Shown: in pieces, positions 54,837-63,068 of the stretch
How the letters are laid out: every line of letters begins with the position of its first letter
How positions within the stretch are numbered: the stretch's first letter is position 1
The notes under the pieces: generated by a model
Seen by the model: only the letters and a program-made list of their open reading frames with translations
Told to the model about the DNA's origin: nothing
Database searches by the model: none
Assembly: GCF_022448905.1 (NCBI RefSeq)
Contig: NZ_JAKVCW010000001.1
Coordinates: forward strand, 239,996-303,995
Reading direction: 5' to 3'
Length of the DNA stretch: 64,000 bases
DNA from: Shimia sp.
Lineage (GTDB): Bacteria > Pseudomonadota > Alphaproteobacteria > Rhodobacterales > Rhodobacteraceae
Position numbers and translations under genes: made by a program

Positions 54837-55268
54837 TTACTCGGACTTCTCTTCCGTTTCCATCGCTGGAGACAGAGATGCGAGATATGCGAACACGTCT
54901 TCGCCGCCCTTCTTCAACTTGAAGGACATTTTGGACTTGGTGGCGTAACCGTTGTCTTTCAACCAAGCTTTGGGATCCGTTACGTAGGCCACCAACATTT
55001 CTTCGGTCCAAACCACGCCAGCCTCTTTGGCTTCCAGCAGGCCTGCGCCGTATTTAAAATCTTCTGCGGCCACACCGCGACCAACGATGCCGTATAGGTT
55101 CGGGCCAGTTTTGCCACCTTTGTACAACACGTCGCCATCTGGGTTCACAACAGAGTGGCAAGCCTTGCATTTTTTGAAGCCTTTTTCGCCAGCTTCAACA
55201 TCGCCCTCGGCATGAGCAACTGTACCCAATGCTATCAATAGGGACGAGGCTACGAACAATTTTTTCAT
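54837..55268 (-). CDS. Periplasmic c-type cytochrome (class I, c550/c2-like)
   Basis: 143 residues. Signal peptide MKKLFVASSLLIALGTVAHA, haem motif CKACH at residues 34-38 (FKKCKACHSV), and a likely axial Met in KSKMSFKLKKGG. Several lysines around the haem edge suit docking to an oxidase such as aa3 or to a reductase. It lies 85 bases downstream of the pseudoazurin gene on the same strand, suggesting a shared electron-transfer role. Confidence 0.93.
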   Translation of the reverse strand: MKKLFVASSLLIALGTVAHAEGDVEAGEKGFKKCKACHSVVNPDGDVLYKGGKTGPNLYGIVGRGVAAEDFKYGAGLLEAKEAGVVWTEEMLVAYVTDPKAWLKDNGYATKSKMSFKLKKGGEDVFAYLASLSPAMETEEKSE

Positions 55269-55353
55269 GAGGATCTACCTAGCTAATGGTTTTGGCTGGG
55301 GATCACTCTAGTCCAACATCTATCTCTGTACGAGAGATAAGCTGTCGCAGGGC

Positions 55354-55878
55354 TTAGCTGCCCTGTTCCGTTGCCAGCATGGCATCGGCACGTTCAAAAA
55401 TGTCTTTGTAGACCTTTTTGGCCTTGCCTTTTTGTTTGGCGATTGCTGCTTTGGCTTCCTCATAGTTGGAAGACGGATCTCCAACCAAGATCAGACCAAC
55501 CATGCCCATATTTCTGTGCGGCTGGCAGAAGTAGCCGTAAGTGCCTTCCGCCGTGACAACATATTCGAAGTCTTTCGAGATTTTTGACTTAAACGCGTCT
55601 GCGCCTTCAGGCAGCATGAGTTTGTCAGAAACTGCGTTGTGGCTTTTGTCGGATGAAATAAACCGTATGGTGTCGCCTGGGTTTGCACGCAGAAGATCAG
55701 GTACAAACACCATCTTCTTTTTTTTGTCATTTGGGTCCGCGTTGTACATCAAAACTTCGTGTACTTGTGGTTCTGCTGCAGCTTCAGGTGCTTCATCTGC
55801 AAATGCTGGGGCCGCAAAGGTAGCTGCCAGAATTGTGCTGACTGCAAGCTTTAAATACATGCGCCGAGAGTGTTTCAT
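55354..55878 (-). CDS. Pseudoazurin (blue copper protein) with extended C-terminus
   Basis: 174 residues. Signal peptide about 1-27 (AAPAFADEA), an acidic linker, then the cupredoxin core with copper ligands H80 (DKSHNAVS), C118 and H121 (GYFCQPHRNMGM) and M126. Pseudoazurin is a periplasmic electron donor, best known for nitrite reductase and peroxidases. Beyond the core it carries about 30 extra basic residues (AIAKQKGKAKKVYKDIFERA). No denitrification genes lie in the window, so the partner may be the adjacent cytochrome. Confidence 0.94.
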   Translation of the reverse strand: MKHSRRMYLKLAVSTILAATFAAPAFADEAPEAAAEPQVHEVLMYNADPNDKKKKMVFVPDLLRANPGDTIRFISSDKSHNAVSDKLMLPEGADAFKSKISKDFEYVVTAEGTYGYFCQPHRNMGMVGLILVGDPSSNYEEAKAAIAKQKGKAKKVYKDIFERADAMLATEQGS

Positions 55879-56036
55879 GAATCGCTCCTAGTTATCTTAC
55901 AGTATTAACCTACTGTTTTAATCAGGAATGAAACAGTTGAGATTGTGGGGTAAGCCACTGTGTCGCAGGGAGGCGTTTTTGACAGCGGTACGAGTTGGAG
56001 CCGAACTAGAAAACAGCGCGCTCCGATAGCAGCCTA

Positions 56037-56504
56037 TCAAAATCTTAAGCGAAGCTTCAAAGCCGCCTTAGGGCGTTTTCCCAAGTTGGCGCGTCCCTGA
56101 AATAATTCCAAGTTTAACGCAACACCGCGATCCAGCTGTTGTTCAACACCGACGCCGACAACCCCTGAGGTTGTTGCGAGGCGGTGGGCGGTTTCCTCGG
56201 CAGGGGTGAATAGACCGTATACCCTCGAGCCAAGCATTTCCAACCGAACGCGGTCTTTTTGCACGGTAATACTTGGTTGATTTCCCAAAGCGTTCTTGGG
56301 GCTGCTTTTCCTTACGCCGGGAGTTGTGCTGCGAAAACTCAAGCGCTCTGACAAGCTAAACAAAGTTCGGGTGTCAGATGCGCGGCCCAATCCTGTCAAA
56401 ACGGATGTGTCCAGTCTGGTCGCTGCCTGTTGGGCGAAGGCGTTGCTCGAAAAAAGGAGCATCGCAACGCAAACGGGAAAAAGAATTGCTCGCGATTGTG
56501 ACAT
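56037..56504 (-). CDS. Hypothetical secreted protein, possibly outer-membrane
   Basis: 155 residues. Signal peptide MSQSRAILFPVCVAMLLFSS. The mature part ends with alternating Leu/Arg and a terminal Phe (KAALKLRLRF), as many outer-membrane beta-strand proteins do. It has no recognised family and no cysteines after the signal. It is single, in a low-gene-density stretch between pseudoazurin and lipB. Confidence 0.65.
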   Translation of the reverse strand: MSQSRAILFPVCVAMLLFSSNAFAQQAATRLDTSVLTGLGRASDTRTLFSLSERLSFRSTTPGVRKSSPKNALGNQPSITVQKDRVRLEMLGSRVYGLFTPAEETAHRLATTSGVVGVGVEQQLDRGVALNLELFQGRANLGKRPKAALKLRLRF

Positions 56505-56654
56505 GACGCACTACCTTTAGGTTAGGCACCGTGCTTGGCGTGGACATCACGCCAAAAGTGGGCAGCTACAGCAGGTACCTTGCTCTAAGTTTACGTCAAA
56601 GAAGGTTAACAACCTGTTGTCCGGGCTGGTTAAGCAAGATGTACATAGCCAGAG

Positions 56655-57314
56655 TTACAGCTGCGTATCCCCAAAAGTCTCATGAAACTGACGTTTGAGT
56701 GCCACATCCACATCGGCCATCGTGACGGGTAAGCCGAGATCAACAAGGGACGTCACACCATGCTCGGTGATGCCGCAGGGTACAATGCCATCAAAATGGC
56801 TGAGGTCCGGCTCGACGTTGATCGAAATGCCATGAAAGCTCACCCATTTTTTGAGGCGGATTCCGATGGCGGCAATTTTGTCTTCGGCTTTGTCGCCGTT
56901 AGCCTGCAACGGTTTGTCGTCGCGGGCAATCCAGACGCCCACGCGGCCGTCCCGAATTTCCCCTTTCAAACTGAAGTCAGCCAACGTGGCGATCACCCAG
57001 GTTTCGAGGTTTTTGACAAAAGCGCGAATGTCTTTGCCGCGTTTGTTGAGGTCGAGCATGACGTAGACAACCCGCTGTCCCGGTCCATGGTAGGTGTATT
57101 GCCCGCCGCGTTTTGCCTCAAAGACCGGAAACCGGTCCGGGTCTGTTAGGTCTTCCAGTTTGGCGGACGTGCCTGAGGTGTAAAGAGGAGGGTGCTCCAG
57201 TAGCCATATACACTCTTCAGCTTCGCCTTTGGCAATGGCTTCAGCCCGCGCCTCCATAAACGACAGCGCTTCGTCGTACTTGATCAGCGTATCGGAGTGA
57301 ATCCATTCCACCAT
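56655..57314 (-). CDS. lipB: Lipoyl(octanoyl) transferase LipB
   Basis: 219 residues. Transfers octanoyl from acyl carrier protein to lipoyl domains. Motifs [20 protein letters not shown], the catalytic Lys in [10 protein letters not shown] and Cys in [13 protein letters not shown] are all present. The ATG at 57314 is chosen as the family-typical start. It is the last typical core gene before the tRNA-Leu and the mobile region. Confidence 0.95.
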   Translation of the reverse strand: MVEWIHSDTLIKYDEALSFMEARAEAIAKGEAEECIWLLEHPPLYTSGTSAKLEDLTDPDRFPVFEAKRGGQYTYHGPGQRVVYVMLDLNKRGKDIRAFVKNLETWVIATLADFSLKGEIRDGRVGVWIARDDKPLQANGDKAEDKIAAIGIRLKKWVSFHGISINVEPDLSHFDGIVPCGITEHGVTSLVDLGLPVTMADVDVALKRQFHETFGDTQL

Positions 57315-57515
57315 TTTGAGCCTCGCCTCGCTTTTAGGTCTTTGGTGACCTAAGCGTCTCCTGCGGCGCGTGCAATCTTTCTGCTGGGGTTTGCTTTGTT
57401 TTGCGCTGTATTTTGTCGCCAACGGAGCGGTGATGAAAAAATCCTGCCCGTCGTCACTTTTCGCTTCACATCCCCAATCAGCGGCGGTATTAGCCCCACA
57501 CCCACCAGGGCAAGT

Positions 57516-57602
57516 GCGGTCGTGGCGGAATTGGTAGACGCGCAGCGTTGAGGTCGCTGTTCCTTAACCGGAGTGGAAGTTCGAGTCTTCTCGACCGCAC
57601 CA
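57516..57602 (+). tRNA. tRNA-Leu (GAG)
   Basis: 87 bases. Acceptor GCGGTCG/CGACCGC, anticodon loop TTGAGGT (anticodon GAG), long variable arm, T loop TTCGAGT, and encoded CCA. It marks the left border of the accessory region; its 3' end is a typical integration site. Confidence 0.96.
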
Positions 57603-57613
57603 TTGTCAAGCTG

Positions 57614-57653
57614 AAAGAGCAAGTTTTGTTGGGTTTTCGCAACTTGCTCTTTT
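57614..57653 (+). terminator. Hairpin terminator after tRNA-Leu
   Basis: AAAGAGCAAGTT and AACTTGCTCTTT pair over a 15-base loop, followed by T residues, 12 bases past the tRNA CCA end. Confidence 0.85.
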
Positions 57654-57666
57654 GTTGGCCCCTACG

Positions 57667-57933
57667 TCAGCCCCTATTTTGGTTTTGGTTGTTTTGTCGG
57701 CTTTCGATCCAGTTTTGGATCTCTGAAATCTTAACGACGGACCTTCCACTGCCGCGATAAATGTTCACCTGGCCGAGTTTTTCGGCTCGATAAACTGTGT
57801 CGCGGGAGATTGAAAACCAGCGGTTCACATCGACAAGTGGTACATAGATTGGATGCGGCGGCTTTTGTTCGGGTGGTAGCCAGTGAATGGCTGCTGGATT
57901 CGAGAGAAGGTTTTCGGGTTCTAATACGGACAT
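57667..57933 (-). CDS. AlpA/excisionase-like DNA-binding protein
   Basis: 88 residues with an AlpA/MerR-like winged helix: VDVNRWFSISRDTVYRAEKL, then GQVNIYRGSGRSVVKISEIQ. Such proteins act as excisionases or regulators in integrated mobile elements. It lies 64 bases from the tRNA-Leu end, the first gene of the accessory region. The matching integrase is not in the window. Confidence 0.8.
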   Translation of the reverse strand: MSVLEPENLLSNPAAIHWLPPEQKPPHPIYVPLVDVNRWFSISRDTVYRAEKLGQVNIYRGSGRSVVKISEIQNWIESRQNNQNQNRG

Positions 57934-58180
57934 ATGTTTGCCTCAAGGTATGGGAATTGGTGTATCGACGTTTCCTCTCTTGGTGCGACAGTGTGCCGGC
58001 GTCTGCCATCTGCATATAACGCATCTGATGTTCGTCAAGAAATTTGTTCGGGAAAATGTCATTTTGAAATCATAGGTTTAGTTGATCGGGCCTAGTGTAA
58101 ATCTATGCGATTTCAGATGATTTTTCGATGATGGTTATTCGTGACGAGGTGTTTCACCAGTCGCACCGCGTCCAAGCTGA

Positions 58181-60352
58181 CTAAGGCGCTGGGGCGGGGA
58201 ATGGATTGGTTAGACGGGCTTGCTCTTTGCGTTTGCGCTCTTCGGCCAGCTGGCGCTCGCGCTCGATGCGCTGACGCACTTCCGACATCAAGAATTTGGT
58301 GCCGGTCGTGGCGGTCAGCGGGTCATCAAGCGTGTTCAGCCTCACGAATGGGCTGCGGCCGTTGTCAGCTGTCACGTCGCGATTGGTCATGCCGGCGAGC
58401 CTGCTGCCTTCGGTGGAAGTCACGATAGCTGTGCCGCCAAAGCGCTTCTGCATCATCTCGGCCGCGGTTGTCAGCTCTTTGGCTGTGACTGGTTCGTCAC
58501 CGATGCGCACCCAGCCGCTGAGTTTGTCGTCTGACTCGCGCAGTGTGACGGCGAGACTTACGCCGGCGTCGCGTAGTTTTGCCAACTCCACTGGTGTCAG
58601 ATCCTTCATGAGCACAAGGGGTTCCACTTTGGTGCTGCCATCCGCCATCTCGCGGAGGGCAGGGCGAATGTGGATGTTGGCACCGCGCGCGTTGTGCTTC
58701 GCGAGCTTGTTCTGCCCGTCCAAGATCTGCTGCCGGTTCATCGTCGCGGTGTAGCTCTGGCCGTTCCTTGAGATGGTCACGTTGTATCTGTGACAGTCCA
58801 TGGCATCGAGCTGCTTTGTGATCTGCTTGTCGCGGACAACGTGCCGGCCTGTCCCATATTGCGCAGTGATGCGCTCATATGTGCGTCCATAGTTGTACTG
58901 CGGCCTGTAGAGCTGCTGCTGAGACTTTGGCGGCACGTATGCGCTGTAAGCTGTGCTGGCTTTCAGTGCAGCTGCGTTGATGCGCGCCATCTGTGCAGAC
59001 CACAGCTTCAAGAAGCGCGATGCAGCGTCCGGGTCATTGTCCCAATCGACGTTGATCGCATCCAGGACAAGAGCAGCAGCTGCCGTGCCGGCAGAAGAGT
59101 TGGTTACAGAACGCCCACTGCTCGGGCGAGCCACAGAACTGTCAGTGTTGGCACGAGGCTGGACAGCAGTATCAGGCTTGTCAGCAGTATCAGCGGGAGC
59201 TTCGGAGGCTTTGTTTTGAACAAGATCTCCGTCAGCTCTTTCTTCACTTGTTGAACTTCGCGCTTCAGGTTCTCCGCTGCCAAATCCGCTTTGTTCGCTG
59301 ATTTGGTCGCCTTCTCTAGCTGCGCTGCGGTCTCCTGGTTCTGCTGCGTCAAAGTCTTCGATGACTTCGAAATCGTCGCGTTCATCTGTGATGTCGCTGA
59401 CTTTGTTTCTGCGGTTTGCATTTGCAAGGCTTCGATGATCGGAAGAGCTGCCAAGGCGAGCTGCTCCGGCATCTCGTGCAGGTCGCTCGTTAGCTGTTTC
59501 TGCGTTTCGATCAATCTGGCGTTGTCTGCTGCGCTCGGCTGCATGCTCAAGCGCTTCGCGGTCGCGGCTCGGCTCATAGGCGAGTCCTTTCTTCAGTAGA
59601 TTGCGGTAAGAATATGAGCGCCCAAGGGTTTCGCTCGTGAAAATGGCGCCGTCGTCTTTGACGACGTATGAGAAGCCTTTCAGTCCGCCGGCGCCGTCAA
59701 ATGCCGGCCGGACGTCGATGTCTTGATCTTCGAGCAGCTCGATAAATTCACTTGCAGTTGTTGCTTCTTCGAGCGCTTGGTCGAGCAGATTTGTCATCTG
59801 AAAGCGGTCAACTTGTTGTCCGTCCTCGATCATATTGATCTCTTGCAGAGTGATCGCGCGCTTATGTGTAAGCGCGTTTTCGGGTTCAAGAAGATGAGAG
59901 GCTTCGACTTTGACAAGATCAAAGCGGTCTTCGATCTCGCGGATCAGCTTCTCTGACTTCTGGAAGTCGTTGCTGTCTGAGACAACGCCGCCGTTCAGAG
60001 TTACACGTGAACAGGCGAGGTGAATGTGGTCGCCGTGCGACACAATTGCATATGCTTCGAAACCCATGCCTTCGGCCCAGTGCTTTCCGATTTCAGAAAG
60101 CTCCTGGTCAGACAGCTCGCGCTCGTTCTCTGGGAAGCTGATGCTCTGATGCACAACGTTCTTCTTGAGCCGTGGCCTCAGGTCAGTGACAGCTTTGAAT
60201 TCGGCGGTCAGCTGATCCTTGGATCTGCTGCTCATCGTGCCGCCAATCACATCTGCCCGCGGGCGTTCTTCGCCTGATTGATCGTGAGATCCGAGCAAGT
60301 AGCCGACCAGGCCGCCCATCGCTGAGCCTTTTATGACGTTGCCGATTGCCAC
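58181..60352 (-). CDS. MobA-like relaxase with C-terminal primase-like domain
   Basis: 723 residues. The N-terminal relaxase domain has a possible catalytic Tyr (GYLLG, Y18) and the metal-binding H106-x-x-H109-x-H111 motif (SHGDHIHLACSR). A low-complexity linker runs about 258-420. The C-terminal part (about 510-640: YNVTISRNGQSYTATMNRQQ, ANIHIRPALREM, LVLMKDLTPVELAKL) resembles the RepB-type primase domain of MobA-like relaxases. It would nick oriT and, after transfer, prime the complementary strand. It starts with GTG. Confidence 0.85.
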   Translation of the reverse strand: MAIGNVIKGSAMGGLVGYLLGSHDQSGEERPRADVIGGTMSSRSKDQLTAEFKAVTDLRPRLKKNVVHQSISFPENERELSDQELSEIGKHWAEGMGFEAYAIVSHGDHIHLACSRVTLNGGVVSDSNDFQKSEKLIREIEDRFDLVKVEASHLLEPENALTHKRAITLQEINMIEDGQQVDRFQMTNLLDQALEEATTASEFIELLEDQDIDVRPAFDGAGGLKGFSYVVKDDGAIFTSETLGRSYSYRNLLKKGLAYEPSRDREALEHAAERSRQRQIDRNAETANERPARDAGAARLGSSSDHRSLANANRRNKVSDITDERDDFEVIEDFDAAEPGDRSAAREGDQISEQSGFGSGEPEARSSTSEERADGDLVQNKASEAPADTADKPDTAVQPRANTDSSVARPSSGRSVTNSSAGTAAAALVLDAINVDWDNDPDAASRFLKLWSAQMARINAAALKASTAYSAYVPPKSQQQLYRPQYNYGRTYERITAQYGTGRHVVRDKQITKQLDAMDCHRYNVTISRNGQSYTATMNRQQILDGQNKLAKHNARGANIHIRPALREMADGSTKVEPLVLMKDLTPVELAKLRDAGVSLAVTLRESDDKLSGWVRIGDEPVTAKELTTAAEMMQKRFGGTAIVTSTEGSRLAGMTNRDVTADNGRSPFVRLNTLDDPLTATTGTKFLMSEVRQRIERERQLAEERKRKEQARLTNPFPAPAP
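59104..59577 (-). CDS. MobB-like membrane protein nested in the relaxase gene
   Basis: 157 residues in another frame of the same strand as the relaxase, entirely within it, over its low-complexity linker (residues 258-416). ATG at 59577 follows AAAGGA. Coiled-coil repeats (LEKATKSANKADLAAENLKR, then VQQVKKELTEILF) lead to hydrophobic C-terminal helices (LPLILLTSLILLSSLVPTLT, then VLWLARAVGV). This is the layout of MobB inside mobA in RSF1010, where it helps the relaxosome reach the membrane. Confidence 0.78.
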   Translation of the reverse strand: MSRAATAKRLSMQPSAADNARLIETQKQLTSDLHEMPEQLALAALPIIEALQMQTAETKSATSQMNATISKSSKTLTQQNQETAAQLEKATKSANKADLAAENLKREVQQVKKELTEILFKTKPPKLPLILLTSLILLSSLVPTLTVLWLARAVGVL

Positions 60353-60358
60353 GGCAGA

Positions 60359-60730
60359 TCACTTGCCGGTCAGCAGGCCCACGCGAACTTCGGTCAAGAG
60401 TTCGCATGTCTGCTCGATGATATCTTGGATGTGATCGGGCGCGACAGATTTGCCGGCGTTCAGATGATGCGCAATCTGATTCAGATTTGCAGCCAGGGGA
60501 GCAAGCTCGATCCAGGCTTCGCGATTGATCGCCGGCACAGTGTCGGGATTGCGGACTTTGCGACCAAAGATCTGCGCGCGAATGAAGTCACCAAGGTTTC
60601 CGGCGCCGGCACGACTTTCGAGATCTGACTTCTCAGATTGAGTCAGCCGAATGCAAATCTGATCAGCTCGCGGATCTTCAGATTTTGGTCTGCCGCCGCG
60701 GCGCCGGCTAGTCGAATTCGTGCTCGTCAT
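60359..60730 (-). CDS. MobC-like relaxosome accessory protein
   Basis: 123 residues. N-terminal basic stretch (SRRRGGRPKSEDPRADQICI) with a ribbon-helix-helix-like region and the C-terminal MobC signature (APLAANLNQIAHHLNAGKSV). It would bind and open oriT for the relaxase. It ends 6 bases before the relaxase start, giving a mobC-mobA pair. ATG at 60730 is chosen; the frame extends upstream without a site. Confidence 0.84.
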   Translation of the reverse strand: MTSTNSTSRRRGGRPKSEDPRADQICIRLTQSEKSDLESRAGAGNLGDFIRAQIFGRKVRNPDTVPAINREAWIELAPLAANLNQIAHHLNAGKSVAPDHIQDIIEQTCELLTEVRVGLLTGK

Positions 60731-60751
60731 GTTGTGTTCCCCGCCCGGTGG

Positions 60752-60785
60752 GCAAGCGTTTTTGCATCGCAAAAACATGGCTTGC
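60752..60785. other. Candidate oriT inverted repeat
   Basis: GCAAGC-GTTTTTGC-ATC-GCAAAAAC-ATG-GCTTGC: an outer 6-bp and an inner perfect 8-bp stem, between mobC and a divergent small gene, the usual place of oriT. A consensus nick site of known MOB families was not recognised nearby. Confidence 0.6.
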
Positions 60786-60913
60786 TCAAAAATATGATTT
60801 CATTTTCAGATGTATGTGAGGCCTGGAATTGCAATTTTTCAGCTGGATTTAACTTTGGGGGCCTGTCTGCTGCACACCTTTTGAATGCCACAAAAGCAAA
60901 AGGAGATGGCAGA

Positions 60914-61072
60914 ATGAAGGACGAGCAAATTGCAGTGCAAATGCGTGTCTATTTTGAGGATCAGGCTAAGATTCAGAAGCTTATTTTGAAGCACCTGCTT
61001 GCAGTCCAGGCGCAGCAGGGTGCGATTTTGAAGGTGATGACCGAGGCCGCCGAAGAAATGGGGTCTATGTGA
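60914..61072 (+). CDS. Small hypothetical protein of mobile region
   Basis: 52 residues, unknown, mostly one amphipathic helix (QMRVYFEDQAKIQKLILKHL, then LAVQAQQGAILKVMTEAAEE). AAGGAGATGG lies before the ATG, a strong ribosome site. Its stop overlaps the start of the next gene (ATGA), so both are co-translated. Divergent from mobC across the candidate oriT, it may be a regulator or accessory protein of the element. Confidence 0.7.
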   Translation: MKDEQIAVQMRVYFEDQAKIQKLILKHLLAVQAQQGAILKVMTEAAEEMGSM

Positions 61073-61260
61073 TGCTTAAGTTGTTTATCGCAGCCGTTGG
61101 CGTCAACCGGCTGAACAAGCGGACGCTTGAAAATGCACTGAGGATGCAGAACCAGCGTCGGCGCCCAAAGCTAACTGGGGCGGCAATGCGCGGACTGATG
61201 ATGGCATACGCGATGCGCCAGAAAGCAAATCGCACGATTTCGTTTTACAACGGCAAGTGA
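61072..61260 (+). CDS. Small basic hypothetical protein
   Basis: 62 residues, unknown. Highly basic (NRLNKRTLENALRMQNQRRR, then PKLTGAAMRGLMMAYAMRQK), consistent with nucleic-acid binding. The ATG at 61072 overlaps the stop of the preceding gene, so it depends on it for translation. Its last 16 bases overlap the end of the convergent gene at 61245. Confidence 0.68.
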   Translation: MLKLFIAAVGVNRLNKRTLENALRMQNQRRRPKLTGAAMRGLMMAYAMRQKANRTISFYNGK

Positions 61261-61631
61261 TCGTCAAAGTCGATTTCGGGGATCTCGACTCCGTGATCGG
61301 CGAGCAATTTGTCTACATTGATGGGGGGCGCTTCTAGCGCCCTCTCTTTGTCGGTGGCCTGGGCGCCGGCGATGTGTTGGCGGACCACGTCCGGTGGACA
61401 CTTCATCAGGCGGCCAAGCGCTTCGACCCAGCTCTTTTTTCCTGGGAAGTAGCCCACGCGCATCGCGGAGATGACGGCCTGTTCATAGGACGTGGGATAC
61501 TGACCGGATCGATTGAGGGCGCTTCTGGCTTTCATCAGCTCGCGGCGGCGTTGGGTACCAGCTCTCAGGGCTTCGTCGAAGGCGACCCGGCGGTTGATTT
61601 CGTCAATGTCTTTTTGCGTGAATTTTCTCAT
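61245..61631 (-). CDS. Hypothetical protein of mobile region
   Basis: 128 residues, no family recognised. MRKFTQKDIDEINRRVAFDE start, basic middle, and an acidic end (PEIDFDDHLPL). The segment SYEQAVISAMRVGYFPGKKS and MKCPPDVVRQHI give a helical, soluble, possibly DNA-binding protein. ATG at 61631 is chosen over an upstream in-frame start at 61718 which lacks a site. It overlaps the convergent small gene by 16 bases. Confidence 0.65.
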   Translation of the reverse strand: MRKFTQKDIDEINRRVAFDEALRAGTQRRRELMKARSALNRSGQYPTSYEQAVISAMRVGYFPGKKSWVEALGRLMKCPPDVVRQHIAGAQATDKERALEAPPINVDKLLADHGVEIPEIDFDDHLPL

Positions 61632-62012
61632 TCCAGTTATTTGGATTCGGGAGGTATTGCCTTGGTTAATGGACCTACCCATCCGTTTTACATGGACGCA
61701 TGGGGCGCGGAGTAACACGCAACAAAATTTCGCGGAATTTTTTTTTATTCTTTTTCTTAGCTTGTACTTGTCGTCCTCTAAGTAGGCTTTTCTGGTCGAA
61801 CTAGCCCAACTTTTCCGATCTATCCTTCTGTTGGAAGAATAGCTTCAACAAAGTTGTCTCAAGGCCGCTAAGTAACTTAATTTCTTGAGTTTTCATTGGC
61901 TCGTCCGGGCCGTGCGGAAGGCTTGAATTTGCATGAAACCACTTCAATGTAGCTAGTTATGAGCCGGGTGTTCCGGCGACATTTCAAGGTTTGAAAGATG
62001 GAAGGGTTAAAA
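61632..62012. other. AT-richer intergenic stretch of the mobile region
   Basis: About 380 bases with no supported gene, including a T9 run near 61740. Base composition is lower in GC than in the core part. It must hold promoters for the flanking divergent genes; nothing more specific is seen. Confidence 0.5.
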
Positions 62013-62630
62013 ATGGCCAAAAAATTCGTAGTCACAAGCGCGAAATTTTTAAGGAAAATTCGGGAGATTGAGGAGAAAGAAGCTGCGCTAGAAAAAAGGC
62101 TATTGGAAATTCAGAATTGCCGGTGGGCTGAAATCAAGTTCGATGACGAAAAAACTTGTGATGAGCATAGTCGTCGAGAAGCGCTGGAGGGCGAGATAGT
62201 CGCAATAAAGGTTCAGAAAGAGGAGATCGAACAGACATTATTAGGTCCACTTCGGACGCATTTGTCGAAGGTAAATGGCAAAGCAAATGCACACGTACTT
62301 AGAGCAAATGACATCGTGGAAGTTGCGGAACAAGGCGAGCGGATTCTGGAAGATAGGGGGGTGTCTAAGAAAAACAGGATCGGGACAGAAATTGAGTTTC
62401 GCAGAGCAGGGAAGAAAGCAAACGCGACTTACGCTCGAAAAGCTGGTCCACAAAATACAACGTTTATTAGACTGGTTCGGGTTGCCGACGGCTGGCGACT
62501 TGTCGAAGCCGTTCGCCAGATTGTGTGGTGCAATCAGAAGGAACACAGAGAGTATTTTGTCTCTTCGAATGCCAAAGATGACATTGTACGGAAGGCACTG
62601 GACGCATTTTCGCTCCATCGAAGTGTCTGA
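62013..62630 (+). CDS. Coiled-coil hypothetical protein
   Basis: 205 residues, unknown. N-terminal half is a charged coiled coil (KIREIEEKEAALEKRLLEIQ, then IVAIKVQKEEIEQTLLGPL); the C-terminal half is a small mixed domain (NTTFIRLVRVADGWRLVEAV). The ATG at 62013 follows GGAAGGG; an upstream in-frame ATG at 61998 is possible. Codon use is clearly AT-richer than in the core genes, a sign of transfer. The two-part layout could suit a structural or defence-type protein, but there is no direct evidence. Confidence 0.7.
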   Translation: MAKKFVVTSAKFLRKIREIEEKEAALEKRLLEIQNCRWAEIKFDDEKTCDEHSRREALEGEIVAIKVQKEEIEQTLLGPLRTHLSKVNGKANAHVLRANDIVEVAEQGERILEDRGVSKKNRIGTEIEFRRAGKKANATYARKAGPQNTTFIRLVRVADGWRLVEAVRQIVWCNQKEHREYFVSSNAKDDIVRKALDAFSLHRSV

Positions 62631-63068
62631 TGTTGGCGTTTTGGGATCAAGTCACCCGTCTGAAGGCTGGGTTTTGGACCACAGAGTGGATCGGCATTTA
62701 GCTGCGTAGTACGGCCCTTACAATTAGAGCTCGGGTCACTTTCGTTGTCGGACCGAAAGCGGACGTGACCGGTCTGCATGGCCTGAGAGCCGCATTTCTC
62801 TGTGGTTGCGAAGTCAGAGTTCCGACCTGGCTAAAGGCGACCATTCAGGCCTTGTCAGATTGGAAACCAACTCCTGCGCCAAGGACCAAGGTCGGCAATG
62901 CGCAGGAAGCGGACTTTGCAGAGTGCTGTGAACGGCCCGCAGCGGACATTGGTGACGTTGTCAAGCGCGGTAGTGCAGCTTGCCCAAGGTCTACATTGAT
63001 CGTCTGGTCGCACTTCTGGTTCAGCGGAGCCTGTTGTGTGATAAGACCTGACTGACTACACTTTTCCT
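62631..63068. other. Gene-free stretch, probable decayed sequence
   Basis: 438 bases. A 96-codon open frame (62765-63055, plus) looks chance: it has no ribosome site and odd Cys/Trp composition. The region's GC is nearer to the core than its neighbours, suggesting a fragment of a chromosomal repeat or broken gene. I cannot name it. Confidence 0.5.

Noticed and set aside
62765..63055. 96-codon plus-strand frame
   Set aside because: No ribosome site, unusual Cys/Trp content and no recognisable family; more likely chance or decayed sequence.
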